Shown here: in pieces, positions 1 through 5,740 of the stretch
Position numbering within the stretch: the stretch's first letter is position 1
How the letters are laid out: each line of letters begins with the position of its first letter
DNA from: JAFGPJ01 sp964612465
GTDB taxonomy: Bacteria; Planctomycetota; Phycisphaerae; Sedimentisphaerales; Anaerobacaceae
NCBI GenBank assembly: GCA_964612465.1
Contig: CAZTDF010000251.1
Span: 1-6,462, forward strand
DNA: 6,462 nt
Reading direction: 5' to 3'
Program-made: the position numbers and the translations under genes
Notes under the pieces: generated by a model
Told to the model about the DNA's origin: nothing
The model's database searches: none
What the model saw: the letters and a program-made list of their open reading frames with translations, nothing else

Positions 1-1
1 A

Positions 2-82
2 ACGATTGCCCACTTGGAAGTAATGGGTTCTTTTCGAACGCTTTCTTACGGCACTCGTGGAGGAGGGCCGCGCAACATATAA
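2..82 (+). CDS. 3' end of an unidentified protein-coding gene (partial)
   Basis: The second reading frame is open from the window edge to a TAA at 80-82 and encodes 26 residues ending in RTLSYGTRGGGPRNI. The other two plus frames are less convincing: one stops within the first 25 bases, and the other runs into the terminator stem and stops at 91-93. The main support is context: the TAA lies exactly at the base of a strong intrinsic terminator, where a gene end is expected. I do not recognise the family from so short a tail. The glycine/arginine-rich end gives no function. The true start lies outside the window. Confidence 0.4.
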   Translation, partial: TIAHLEVMGSFRTLSYGTRGGGPRNI

Positions 83-115
83 AAGGCCTGTAGTTGTATC
101 GTCAGGCCTTTTTTA
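81..115 (+). terminator. Rho-independent terminator after the upstream gene
   Basis: A perfect 10-bp stem, AAAAGGCCTG at 81-90 pairing with CAGGCCTTTT at 103-112, encloses a 12-nt loop. A run of six T (109-114) overlaps and follows the stem. The core is GC-rich (GGCCTG/CAGGCC), as expected of an intrinsic terminator. The A-run on the 5' side means it could also work from the minus strand. It isolates the upstream gene from the phosphorylase gene more than 300 bp downstream. Confidence 0.9.
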
Positions 116-438
116 TTTGTTTTTAGCAATAAAAACAGCACATTGCTATGCTGATATGGATGTTGTGCTAAGTCTAATGTATGAACCGCTGTAACACGTA
201 GTCTTATTTTAGGCGATATCAGAGGATTGCGGATTCATCTCTTTTACAATCCTATTCTATCATAAAGGTGTGTTATAGGACGTACAAAACCTTCTTAAAC
301 TTACCGGTAGCTCAGATGTTTCCGGTTAAGCTGAAGAATAGATTTGTCGATTAAAATCATATAAAAGCTTAGGGGGAGCCTCTCTCTGGCTTAGGTGATT
401 ACTATTGATTAGATGATTTGTATTATGGAGGCCAGGAA
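116..438 (+). other. Non-coding leader/intergenic region before the phosphorylase gene
   Basis: I see no gene in this AT-rich stretch. It holds several small structures. AGGATTG (223-229) and CAATCCT (247-253) form a perfect 7-bp dyad with a 17-nt loop. 300-307 pairs with 322-330 as an 8-bp stem with one bulged T and a 14-nt loop. AGCC/GGCT (377-380/388-391) encloses TCTCTCT. GCTTAGG occurs twice (367-373 and 389-395), offset by 22 bp. 243-262 resembles the promoter region of the citramalate synthase gene. I could not find a well-spaced -35/-10 pair, so the phosphorylase promoter is unplaced. No known riboswitch pattern was recognised. Confidence 0.5.
427..431 (+). promoter_or_regulatory. Shine-Dalgarno site deciding the phosphorylase start
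   Basis: GGAGG lies 7 nt before the ATG at 439. An in-frame TTG at 418 would add seven residues, but it sits upstream of this site and has no ribosome binding site of its own. The ATG at 439 is therefore the preferred start. Confidence 0.85.
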
Positions 439-3042
439 ATGCCTACAGTCCGAAGCTTCACAGTTTTGCCCACACTGCCGGGTATCTTGAAAGACCTCGA
501 TATTATCGCCAGGAATATGTTTTGGTCGTGGAATCCTGAGTTCTTAGAGCTCTTTAAGCGTATTGACAGCGATTTATGGTCGGCCTCCGGCCATAATCCT
601 GTCAAAATGCTGGGCAGTGTTTCGCAGGCAAAATTAGATGAATTAGCTGGAAATCAAGGTTTTTTAGGCCAATTACAGCGGGCTAATGAAAAGCTGAAAT
701 CATATTTTGAGAAACCTACATGGTATGAAAATGTATGCTCAAAATGCGACAATCCTACGATTGCATATTTTAGTGCAGAATTTGGAATCCATGAATGCCT
801 GCCTATCTATGCCGGGGGCCTGGGAATCTTAGCCGGCGACCATTTAAAAAGCGCTTCCGACCTCGGTGTTCCGTTAGTAGGCGTTGGTCTTTTGTACCAG
901 AAAGGTTATTTCCGTCAATATTTGAATATCGACGGCTGGCAGCAGGAAATATATGTCGAGAATGATTTCTATAACATGCCGATAGAACTTGTTCGTAAAA
1001 AAAGCGGTCGGCCTTTGACCATAAGTGTTGAATATCCCGGCAGATGCGTAATTGCTCAGATATGGTGCGTTTCTATCGGCAGGGTGAAATTATATCTGCT
1101 GGATACGAACGTGCACGCAAACTCCCCGATAGACCGTATGATTACCAGCAGTCTTTATGGCGGAGATCGGGAGTTAAGAATTCGCCAGGAGATTATGCTC
1201 GGCATTGGTGGCTTAAAAGCTCTGACGGCAATGGATATTACACCGACAGTTTGTCATATGAACGAAGGACATGCTGCTTTTATGGCATTGGAGCGAATCC
1301 GGGAATTGCGAACTTCTGAAAATATGACTTTTGATGAGGCGGTCGAGGCTACAAAATCAGGCAACGTTTTTACAATACATACACCTGTAAAAGCAGGGCT
1401 CGACGAATTTCGTGTTGAACTGATGGACAAATATTTCGGCGGTTATTTCCCCAAGCTTGGCATAAATCGAAATCGGTTCCTGGGATTGGGCAGAATACTT
1501 CCCGACGACGACAGCGAGCCGTTCAAGATGCCGATTCTGGCTTTACGGTTAAGCAGTTCTACGAACGGCGTAAGCAAATTGCATGGCCAGATATCACGAG
1601 GGATATGGGGCAGCCTTTGGCCGGGGATACCTCGTAATGAAGTGCCCATAATTTCAATCACAAACGGTATCCATATTAAGAACTGGGTTTCGGAGGAGAT
1701 TGATTCCTTATACGAGAAGTATCTTGGCCTGAACTGGGCTGATGAAGCTATGGATAAGTCGCTTTGGGAATCGATAGACCAAATTCCCGACGAGGAATTC
1801 TGGAGAATGCACCAGCGATGTAAAGAGCAGTTGATTGTTTTTACCCGCAACCGTCTTAAGGCTCAGATGCAGCGTAGAGGTACTTACCATACTGAGTTAA
1901 ACCATGCCGAGGAGGTCCTCGATCCTGAGACGCTCACCATAGGTTTTGCCAGAAGGTTTGCCAGCTATAAAAGGGGCAATCTGCTGCTTAAAGATGCTCG
2001 CCGGCTTATAAATCTTTTCAACGACCAGGATCGGCCCTTGCAGATTATTTTTGCCGGTAAGGCCCATCCGAAAGATACCGAGGGCAAGGATATCATCCGC
2101 CAGATTATTCACTTTGCCAATCAGAACAACGTCAGGCGGCGCGTGGTATTCCTGGAAGATTACAATATTGATATAGCGAGATTTTTAGTCCGCGGCGTGG
2201 ATGTCTGGCTTAATAATCCTCGCAGGCCGATGGAGGCCAGCGGTACAAGCGGTATGAAAGCGGCTGTGAACGGCGTATTGAACATGAGTACTTCGGATGG
2301 CTGGTGGTGTGAGGGTTATACTCAGGATGGAGGCTGGGTCATCGGGGTAGGCGAAAACTATGAGGATAACGATTATCAGGATTTGGTGGAATCGCAGGCC
2401 ATCTATGATATGTTGGAAAACGAAGTGATTCCGCTGTTTTACACACGCTCAGTGGATAATCTGCCCCGGGCCTGGATAGGCAGGGTAAAGAATTCTATTA
2501 AGTGGATAGCGCCTCGGTTCAACACCCACAGAATGGTCGCCGAATATACACAGAGATTTTATAATCCGTCTGCTGCTAAATGGCGTTATCTGACCGAAGA
2601 ATCTTGTGCCAGAGCGAAGGCGTTTTCGAACTGGAAATCCAATTTTAGAAAAGCCTGGCCTGAGTTTACTGTCAAGGACGTGGTAATGGAAGTGAGCAAC
2701 GGCAACGGTAACCAAAAGCTAAATCCAAAGCAGCCCCAACTCAAAATTGGCTCGCAGTTGTTCATTAAAGCATTAGTTAAGCTCGGCAAGGTAAGCCCGA
2801 ATGATGTTTCGGTTGAGCTTTATCACGGCCCTGTGGATAACTGGGAAAATATAAAGAACGGCTCGGCGGTGAGGATGGATTTTGAACAAACCACGGAGCA
2901 GGAAGGCGAACATTGGTTTGTTGGTTCGATGCCTTGCAAAAAGACCGGTCAGCACGGAGTGGCTGTAAGAGTTTTACCCAGACATGCCGACCTTGCAAAT
3001 CCCTACGAAATGGGCCTGATTCTTTGGGAAACGACTAAATAG
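439..3042 (+). CDS. glgP: Alpha-glucan (glycogen/maltodextrin) phosphorylase, GT35 family with DUF3417 domain
   Basis: Cytoplasmic PLP-dependent enzyme that removes glucose from the non-reducing ends of alpha-1,4-glucans with phosphate, giving glucose-1-phosphate. The 867-residue protein starts with a DUF3417-like region (about 5-100, including FTVLPTLPG and MFWSWNPE). The phosphorylase core follows: AYFSAEFG (109-116), AGGLGILAGDH (from 125), CHMNEGHAAF (from 272), IHTPV with His314, and GFARRFASYKR (502-512). SGTSGMKAA carries the PLP-binding Lys at about 607. A C-terminal beta-rich extension (about 745-867) ends with the RVLPRHADLANPYEMGL block typical of the bacterial/archaeal branch, not the E. 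coli GlgP/MalP branch. Length and motifs look intact. The start is set by GGAGG 7 nt upstream. The gene stands alone, with no other glycogen gene visible. Preference for glycogen or shorter maltodextrins cannot be decided from sequence. Confidence 0.95.
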   Translation: MPTVRSFTVLPTLPGILKDLDIIARNMFWSWNPEFLELFKRIDSDLWSASGHNPVKMLGSVSQAKLDELAGNQGFLGQLQRANEKLKSYFEKPTWYENVCSKCDNPTIAYFSAEFGIHECLPIYAGGLGILAGDHLKSASDLGVPLVGVGLLYQKGYFRQYLNIDGWQQEIYVENDFYNMPIELVRKKSGRPLTISVEYPGRCVIAQIWCVSIGRVKLYLLDTNVHANSPIDRMITSSLYGGDRELRIRQEIMLGIGGLKALTAMDITPTVCHMNEGHAAFMALERIRELRTSENMTFDEAVEATKSGNVFTIHTPVKAGLDEFRVELMDKYFGGYFPKLGINRNRFLGLGRILPDDDSEPFKMPILALRLSSSTNGVSKLHGQISRGIWGSLWPGIPRNEVPIISITNGIHIKNWVSEEIDSLYEKYLGLNWADEAMDKSLWESIDQIPDEEFWRMHQRCKEQLIVFTRNRLKAQMQRRGTYHTELNHAEEVLDPETLTIGFARRFASYKRGNLLLKDARRLINLFNDQDRPLQIIFAGKAHPKDTEGKDIIRQIIHFANQNNVRRRVVFLEDYNIDIARFLVRGVDVWLNNPRRPMEASGTSGMKAAVNGVLNMSTSDGWWCEGYTQDGGWVIGVGENYEDNDYQDLVESQAIYDMLENEVIPLFYTRSVDNLPRAWIGRVKNSIKWIAPRFNTHRMVAEYTQRFYNPSAAKWRYLTEESCARAKAFSNWKSNFRKAWPEFTVKDVVMEVSNGNGNQKLNPKQPQLKIGSQLFIKALVKLGKVSPNDVSVELYHGPVDNWENIKNGSAVRMDFEQTTEQEGEHWFVGSMPCKKTGQHGVAVRVLPRHADLANPYEMGLILWETTK

Positions 3043-3048
3043 TATACT

Positions 3049-3079
3049 GTTGCCGGTTCGTAGTCTCAGGGCCGGCAAC
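3049..3079. terminator. Hairpin between convergent genes, possible bidirectional terminator
   Basis: GTTGCCGG (3049-3056) pairs perfectly with CCGGCAAC (3072-3079) around a 15-nt loop, with a possible extra T-G pair inside. It begins 6 bp after the phosphorylase stop and ends 13 bp before the stop of the convergent EIIA gene. No T-run follows on either strand, so it is not a textbook intrinsic terminator. It may need Rho, or may serve as a 3' stability hairpin for both mRNAs. Confidence 0.6.
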
Positions 3080-3092
3080 GATCACCTGGCGC

Positions 3093-3551
3093 CTATTTAT
3101 TCTCTTGATTGTTCAATAGTTCGTAGACCTCATCGGAGGAGGTGACTTTTTCAAGCTGTTGCCGGAATTCTTCATTCAGCATCAATCTGCTTATTGTAGC
3201 CAGAGCCTGAATATGGGGCCCGGTTTGGTCTGCCGGCGAAACCAGCAGGATAAGAATCGTCACCGGTTTGCCGTCGATGCTGTTAAACTCGATCGGCTCG
3301 TGCGCAATTCCGATTGCTATAACAAGTTCTTTGACGGCGTTGCATTTGCCATGGGGGATGGCTATTCCGGCACCTGTTCCGGTGCTTTGCGTTCGTTCAC
3401 GTGTTAAGACTGCTTCCAGGGCTTCATCCCTATCTAATAACAATCCGTTGGCATCCAGCAAATCCACGAGTTCGGTTATTACAGCCTCCTTGTCCCGGCT
3501 TTCCACCGGAACTTTAATACAGTCAGGTTGTAATATTTGTGTCAGAATCAT
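3093..3551 (-). CDS. PTS EIIA-type protein (fructose/mannitol/nitrogen-regulatory IIA domain)
   Basis: A 152-residue single-domain cytoplasmic protein of the PTS_EIIA_2 family (EIIA-Fru/Mtl/Ntr). The expected layout is complete: an N-terminal MILTQILQPDCI start, helices around KEAVITELVDLL, then ERTQSTGTGAGIAIPHGK. His67 in IPHG is the residue phosphorylated by HPr or NPr in this family. DGKPVTILILLVSPADQTGPHIQALA and a C-terminal helical segment follow. Its length equals that of free-standing PtsN. No EIIB, EIIC, HPr or EI gene is next to it, so a regulatory role (PtsN-like) is more likely than sugar uptake. That is inference, and a IIA for a distant PTS transporter is the alternative. The ATG at 3551 is preceded on the minus strand by GGAG with a short 4-nt spacing. 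The gene is convergent with the phosphorylase and divergent from citramalate synthase. Confidence 0.92.
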   Translation of the reverse strand: MILTQILQPDCIKVPVESRDKEAVITELVDLLDANGLLLDRDEALEAVLTRERTQSTGTGAGIAIPHGKCNAVKELVIAIGIAHEPIEFNSIDGKPVTILILLVSPADQTGPHIQALATISRLMLNEEFRQQLEKVTSSDEVYELLNNQENK

Positions 3552-3605
3552 ATCACTCCATGTCTAATACGATACACTTGATAACAATATTTGAATAAAC
3601 TAATT

Positions 3606-3634
3606 ATCTTACCCGGCGGCCTGCCGAATTGCAA
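3606..3634 (-). promoter_or_regulatory. Candidate sigma70-type promoter for the EIIA gene
   Basis: Read on the minus strand: TTGCAA (3634-3629) as -35, a 17-nt spacer, then TAAGAT (3611-3606) as -10. Each hexamer has two mismatches to consensus. It would start transcription near 3599, giving a leader of about 48 nt before the ATG at 3551. The spacer contains the GC-rich CGGC/GCCG mini-dyad. This is a pattern-match only. Confidence 0.35.
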
Positions 3635-3656
3635 TAACTTTCCATGAAATTTGGTG

Positions 3657-3682
3657 TTTGTGTTCGATTTTGTGTTCTGATT
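3657..3682 (+). repeat. Imperfect tandem repeat in the divergent regulatory region
   Basis: TTTGTGTTCGATT (3657-3669) is followed directly by TTTGTGTTCTGATT (3669-3682), sharing one T and differing by one inserted T. The two copies sit about one helical turn apart, between the candidate promoters of the EIIA and citramalate synthase genes. They could be a tandem regulator site or simple T/G-rich sequence drift. Confidence 0.45.
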
Positions 3683-3696
3683 GCCGATTTTTGGCC

Positions 3697-3725
3697 TTTA
3701 CAATCCAATATTATCAGGATAAAAT
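3697..3725 (+). promoter_or_regulatory. Candidate promoter placing the cimA transcript start at or next to its ATG
   Basis: TTTACA (3697-3702) as -35, a 17-nt spacer, then TAAAAT (3720-3725) as -10. Each has one mismatch to the sigma70 consensus and the spacing is ideal. Transcription would begin around 3732-3735, at the ATG itself, implying a leaderless or nearly leaderless mRNA. That fits the lack of a properly spaced ribosome binding site for this gene. Confidence 0.45.
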
Positions 3726-3734
3726 GCGTTTACT

Positions 3735-5297
3735 ATGGATAAAATAAAGCTTTACGATACAACTCTTCGCGATGGAATGCAGGCGGAGGGCGTTAGTTTC
3801 TCGCTCGAAGACAAGCTTGCAATCGCCAGGTGCCTTGACGAGCTTGGGCTCGATTATATTGAAGGGGGATATGCCGCTTCCAATCCGAAGGAAATACAAT
3901 TTTTCGCCGAAGCTGCCAAGCTGAATTTGAAGAATGCAAAAATTGCCGCATTCGGCAGCACCCGCAGAGCCGATACCAGCGTTTCGGATGATGTCTCGCT
4001 CAATACAATGCTTGCCTGCAAGACGCAGGCGGCCACTCTTGTCGGCAAGACCTGGGACATGCACGTAACGGATGTGCTGGGCTGCTCCCTTGATGATAAC
4101 CTGACGATTTGTGCCGAATCGGTCGAATATCTCAAGAAGCATGGCATAGAGACGATCTTCGACGCCGAACATTTCTTCGACGGGTACAAGGAAAATCCCG
4201 AATATGCGATGAAAGTTCTCGCTGCTGCTGCTTCGGCCGGTGCCGATGCGATTGTGCTTTGTGAAACTAACGGCGGCTGCATGCCGGATCAGGTCTGCGA
4301 AATTACAAAAGCCGTTTGCGAGCAGTTCGGAAACATAGTAGTTGGAATACATACCCACAACGATACCGACTGTGCCACGGCCAACAGCCTCGCCGCGGTC
4401 CGGGCGGGGGCACGACAGGTTCAGGGTACAATCAACGGCCTCGGCGAGCGGTGCGGCAACGCGAACTTGTGCGCGATTATACCCAACCTTGCTTTTAAAA
4501 TGGGCTTTGAAGTCCTCGATCCGGAAAAAATCAAGACCCTCACCGAAGTGTCCCGCTATGTTTTCGAAATAGGCAATTTGACGCCGGTGATGAATATGCC
4601 GTACGTTGGTGACAGTGCCTTTGCGCATAAGGGCGGCCTGCACGTGGACGCCCTGCGCAAAAGTAAACGCACTTACGAACATATCGCGCCGGAGCTTGTC
4701 GGAAACGCAAGGCGGTTCCTGATTTCCGAGCTGAGCGGCAGATCCACAGTCATGGCGAAGCTGGAAAAGACAAAAATTGCCGAGGATAAGCAACTGGCCC
4801 GAAAGATACTGATGCGCGTTCAGGAGCTTGAGAACGAAGGCTACCAGTTCGAGGCCGCCGATGCCAGCTTCGACTTGCTCGTCAAGAAGGTCATGGGTAC
4901 GTACAAGCCGTTTTTCGATCTGATTAAATATCACATAACAGTTGAGAAACGGGCAACCGGCAACCATATAACCGAGGCAACTGTCAAGCTCAGGGTCGGC
5001 GACAAAACCGAGCACGTTGTCGGCGAGGGCGACGGCCCGGTCAACGCGCTTGACGCCGCTCTGCGAAAGTCGCTGGAGAATTTCTACCCGGGTATCAAGG
5101 AAGTACATTTGATCGATTATAAGGTCCGCGTAGTAAATGCCCGGGCGGGTACCGCCGCCCGCGTGCGAGTAATAATCGAATCGCGGGACAAAAACTCGAT
5201 CTGGGGCACGGTCGGTGTCTCCGAAAACATCATAGAAGCATCCTGGCAGGCACTCGTTGACAGCGTCGAATACAAGCTGCAAAAGGATGAAGCATAA
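3735..5297 (+). CDS. cimA: (R)-citramalate synthase, LeuA/HMGL-like family
   Basis: Condenses pyruvate and acetyl-CoA to (R)-citramalate, the entry to threonine-independent isoleucine synthesis, in the cytoplasm. The 520-residue length fits the long citramalate synthase type (TIGR00977-like). The TIM barrel begins with LYDTTLRDGMQ (6-16; Arg12 and Asp13 of the catalytic/metal site). Then come KIAAFGSTRR (69-78), DAEHFFDGYK (143-152), HTHND (206-210; metal-binding His206 and His208) and GTINGLGERCGNANL (231-245). FAHKGGLHVDA (296-306) precedes the accessory region. The C-terminal LeuA regulatory domain (about 385-520) includes VRVVNARAGTAARVRV and the GVSENIIEASW segment, and binds feedback inhibitor in relatives. 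The family block usually written GGWPGSNP reads GGYAASNP at 44-51. No in-frame start lies upstream; a stop at 3720-3722 fixes the ATG. The gene has no TTA, CTA or TCA codon. Isopropylmalate or homocitrate synthase is less likely given these motifs. Confidence 0.94.
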   Translation: MDKIKLYDTTLRDGMQAEGVSFSLEDKLAIARCLDELGLDYIEGGYAASNPKEIQFFAEAAKLNLKNAKIAAFGSTRRADTSVSDDVSLNTMLACKTQAATLVGKTWDMHVTDVLGCSLDDNLTICAESVEYLKKHGIETIFDAEHFFDGYKENPEYAMKVLAAAASAGADAIVLCETNGGCMPDQVCEITKAVCEQFGNIVVGIHTHNDTDCATANSLAAVRAGARQVQGTINGLGERCGNANLCAIIPNLAFKMGFEVLDPEKIKTLTEVSRYVFEIGNLTPVMNMPYVGDSAFAHKGGLHVDALRKSKRTYEHIAPELVGNARRFLISELSGRSTVMAKLEKTKIAEDKQLARKILMRVQELENEGYQFEAADASFDLLVKKVMGTYKPFFDLIKYHITVEKRATGNHITEATVKLRVGDKTEHVVGEGDGPVNALDAALRKSLENFYPGIKEVHLIDYKVRVVNARAGTAARVRVIIESRDKNSIWGTVGVSENIIEASWQALVDSVEYKLQKDEA

Positions 5298-5391
5298 TTT
5301 ATTGCTCCAGAATCCCTTCGAAAACTGTTGCTGCGCTTGTCCTTTAGTTTTAATGATTGCCATCTTAATTACCACGCCATAATATATATGT

Positions 5392-5408
5392 TTGCCCATT
5401 TTAACATT
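5392..5408 (+). repeat. TTGCCCA-type repeat, copy 1
   Basis: TTGCCCATTTTAACATT. It matches copy 3 at 5656-5672 in 16 of 17 positions, and is related more loosely to copy 2 at 5593. All copies lie in the same intergenic gap. Confidence 0.5.
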
Positions 5409-5592
5409 GCAGGGCCGATAACATTTCTTCTTTGAACTACCGTTATACACTCTGGCTTTATTGGTAGCGGTGGTTTCAGCGTAAAAACCAGTGTTATTAT
5501 CCGGCGCATGAAAGCGATGATTAAAAGCTTCTGAAAATTGAATAAAAGCATAAGTTTGGCAGTGCAAAAAACTCTTTTTGATATTTCCTATA

Positions 5593-5609
5593 TTGCCCAA
5601 ATTGACTAA
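5593..5609 (+). repeat. TTGCCCA-type repeat, copy 2 (diverged)
   Basis: TTGCCCAAATTGACTAA. It shares TTGCCCA with copies 1 and 3 and partly follows the same AT-rich tail. This is the weakest member of the set. Confidence 0.35.
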
Positions 5610-5644
5610 AGTTTTTTCTTAAGCCTCTCCGATAGGTATTTATG

Positions 5645-5669
5645 GTTAATAAATATTGCCCATATTAAC
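5645..5669. promoter_or_regulatory. Operator-like inverted repeat upstream of the cobalamin-domain gene
   Basis: GTTAATA (5645-5651) and TATTAAC (5663-5669) are perfect 7-bp inverted arms with an 11-nt centre. Arm centres are 18 bp apart, which suits a dimeric helix-turn-helix regulator better than a stable RNA hairpin, since the arms are AT-rich. It lies 71-96 bp before the ATG at 5741. No regulator can be named. Confidence 0.35.
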
Positions 5670-5672
5670 ATT
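5656..5672 (+). repeat. TTGCCCA-type repeat, copy 3
   Basis: TTGCCCATATTAACATT, with one mismatch to copy 1. It overlaps the right arm of the inverted repeat at 5645-5669 and lies about 70-85 bp upstream of the cobalamin-domain gene start. Confidence 0.5.
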
Positions 5673-5728
5673 TGGTCGAAAGTAAATAATTGAAAATGGA
5701 AACTTAGAGAACATAAACAAACTTTTAT

Positions 5729-5732
5729 GGAG
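5729..5732 (+). promoter_or_regulatory. Ribosome binding site of the cobalamin-domain gene
   Basis: GGAG lies 8 nt before the ATG at 5741 and selects it over the out-of-frame ATG at 5727, which ends after six codons. Confidence 0.7.
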
Positions 5733-5740
5733 ATCGAACT

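Larger units (their letters stand above)
5298..5740 (+). other. 443-bp AT-rich gap between cimA and the cobalamin-domain gene
   Basis: No plus-strand gene is visible, and there is no clear intrinsic terminator after cimA. The nearest dyad is AAAACT/AGTTTT (5321-5326/5346-5351), which is AT-only in effect and unconvincing. The gap carries three TTGCCCA-type repeats, an inverted repeat at 5645-5669 and a small TGGTTT/AAACCA dyad (5471-5476/5485-5490). One minus-strand frame is open across 5298-5600. I do not call it a gene because it has only a TTG start and no recognisable domain, and it continues as an antisense shadow of cimA. Confidence 0.5.

Noticed and set aside
148..171. Short ORF encoding MLIWMLC in the phosphorylase leader
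   Set aside because: It has no Shine-Dalgarno sequence and no link to a downstream structure. Such short frames are expected by chance.
418..438. TTG start extending the phosphorylase by seven residues
   Set aside because: The GGAGG ribosome binding site lies inside this extension, 7 nt before the ATG at 439, and the added residues match nothing in the family.
3159..3567. Plus-strand open frames opposite the EIIA gene
   Set aside because: They are shadows of a complete, motif-bearing EIIA gene on the minus strand.
5321..5351. AAAACT/AGTTTT dyad as a terminator for cimA
   Set aside because: The 6-bp stem has a single GC pair, a 19-nt loop and no T-run, which is too weak to call.
3714..5600. 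628-codon minus-strand open frame across cimA
   Set aside because: It is in codon register with cimA on the opposite strand and is open because cimA has no TTA, CTA or TCA codons. The translation shows no domain, and the sense strand encodes a clearly conserved enzyme.
5298..5740. Cobalamin riboswitch before the B12-fold gene
   Set aside because: I looked for a B12-box-like conserved core and the long structured leader and found neither. Only AT-rich repeats and one DNA-type inverted repeat are present.
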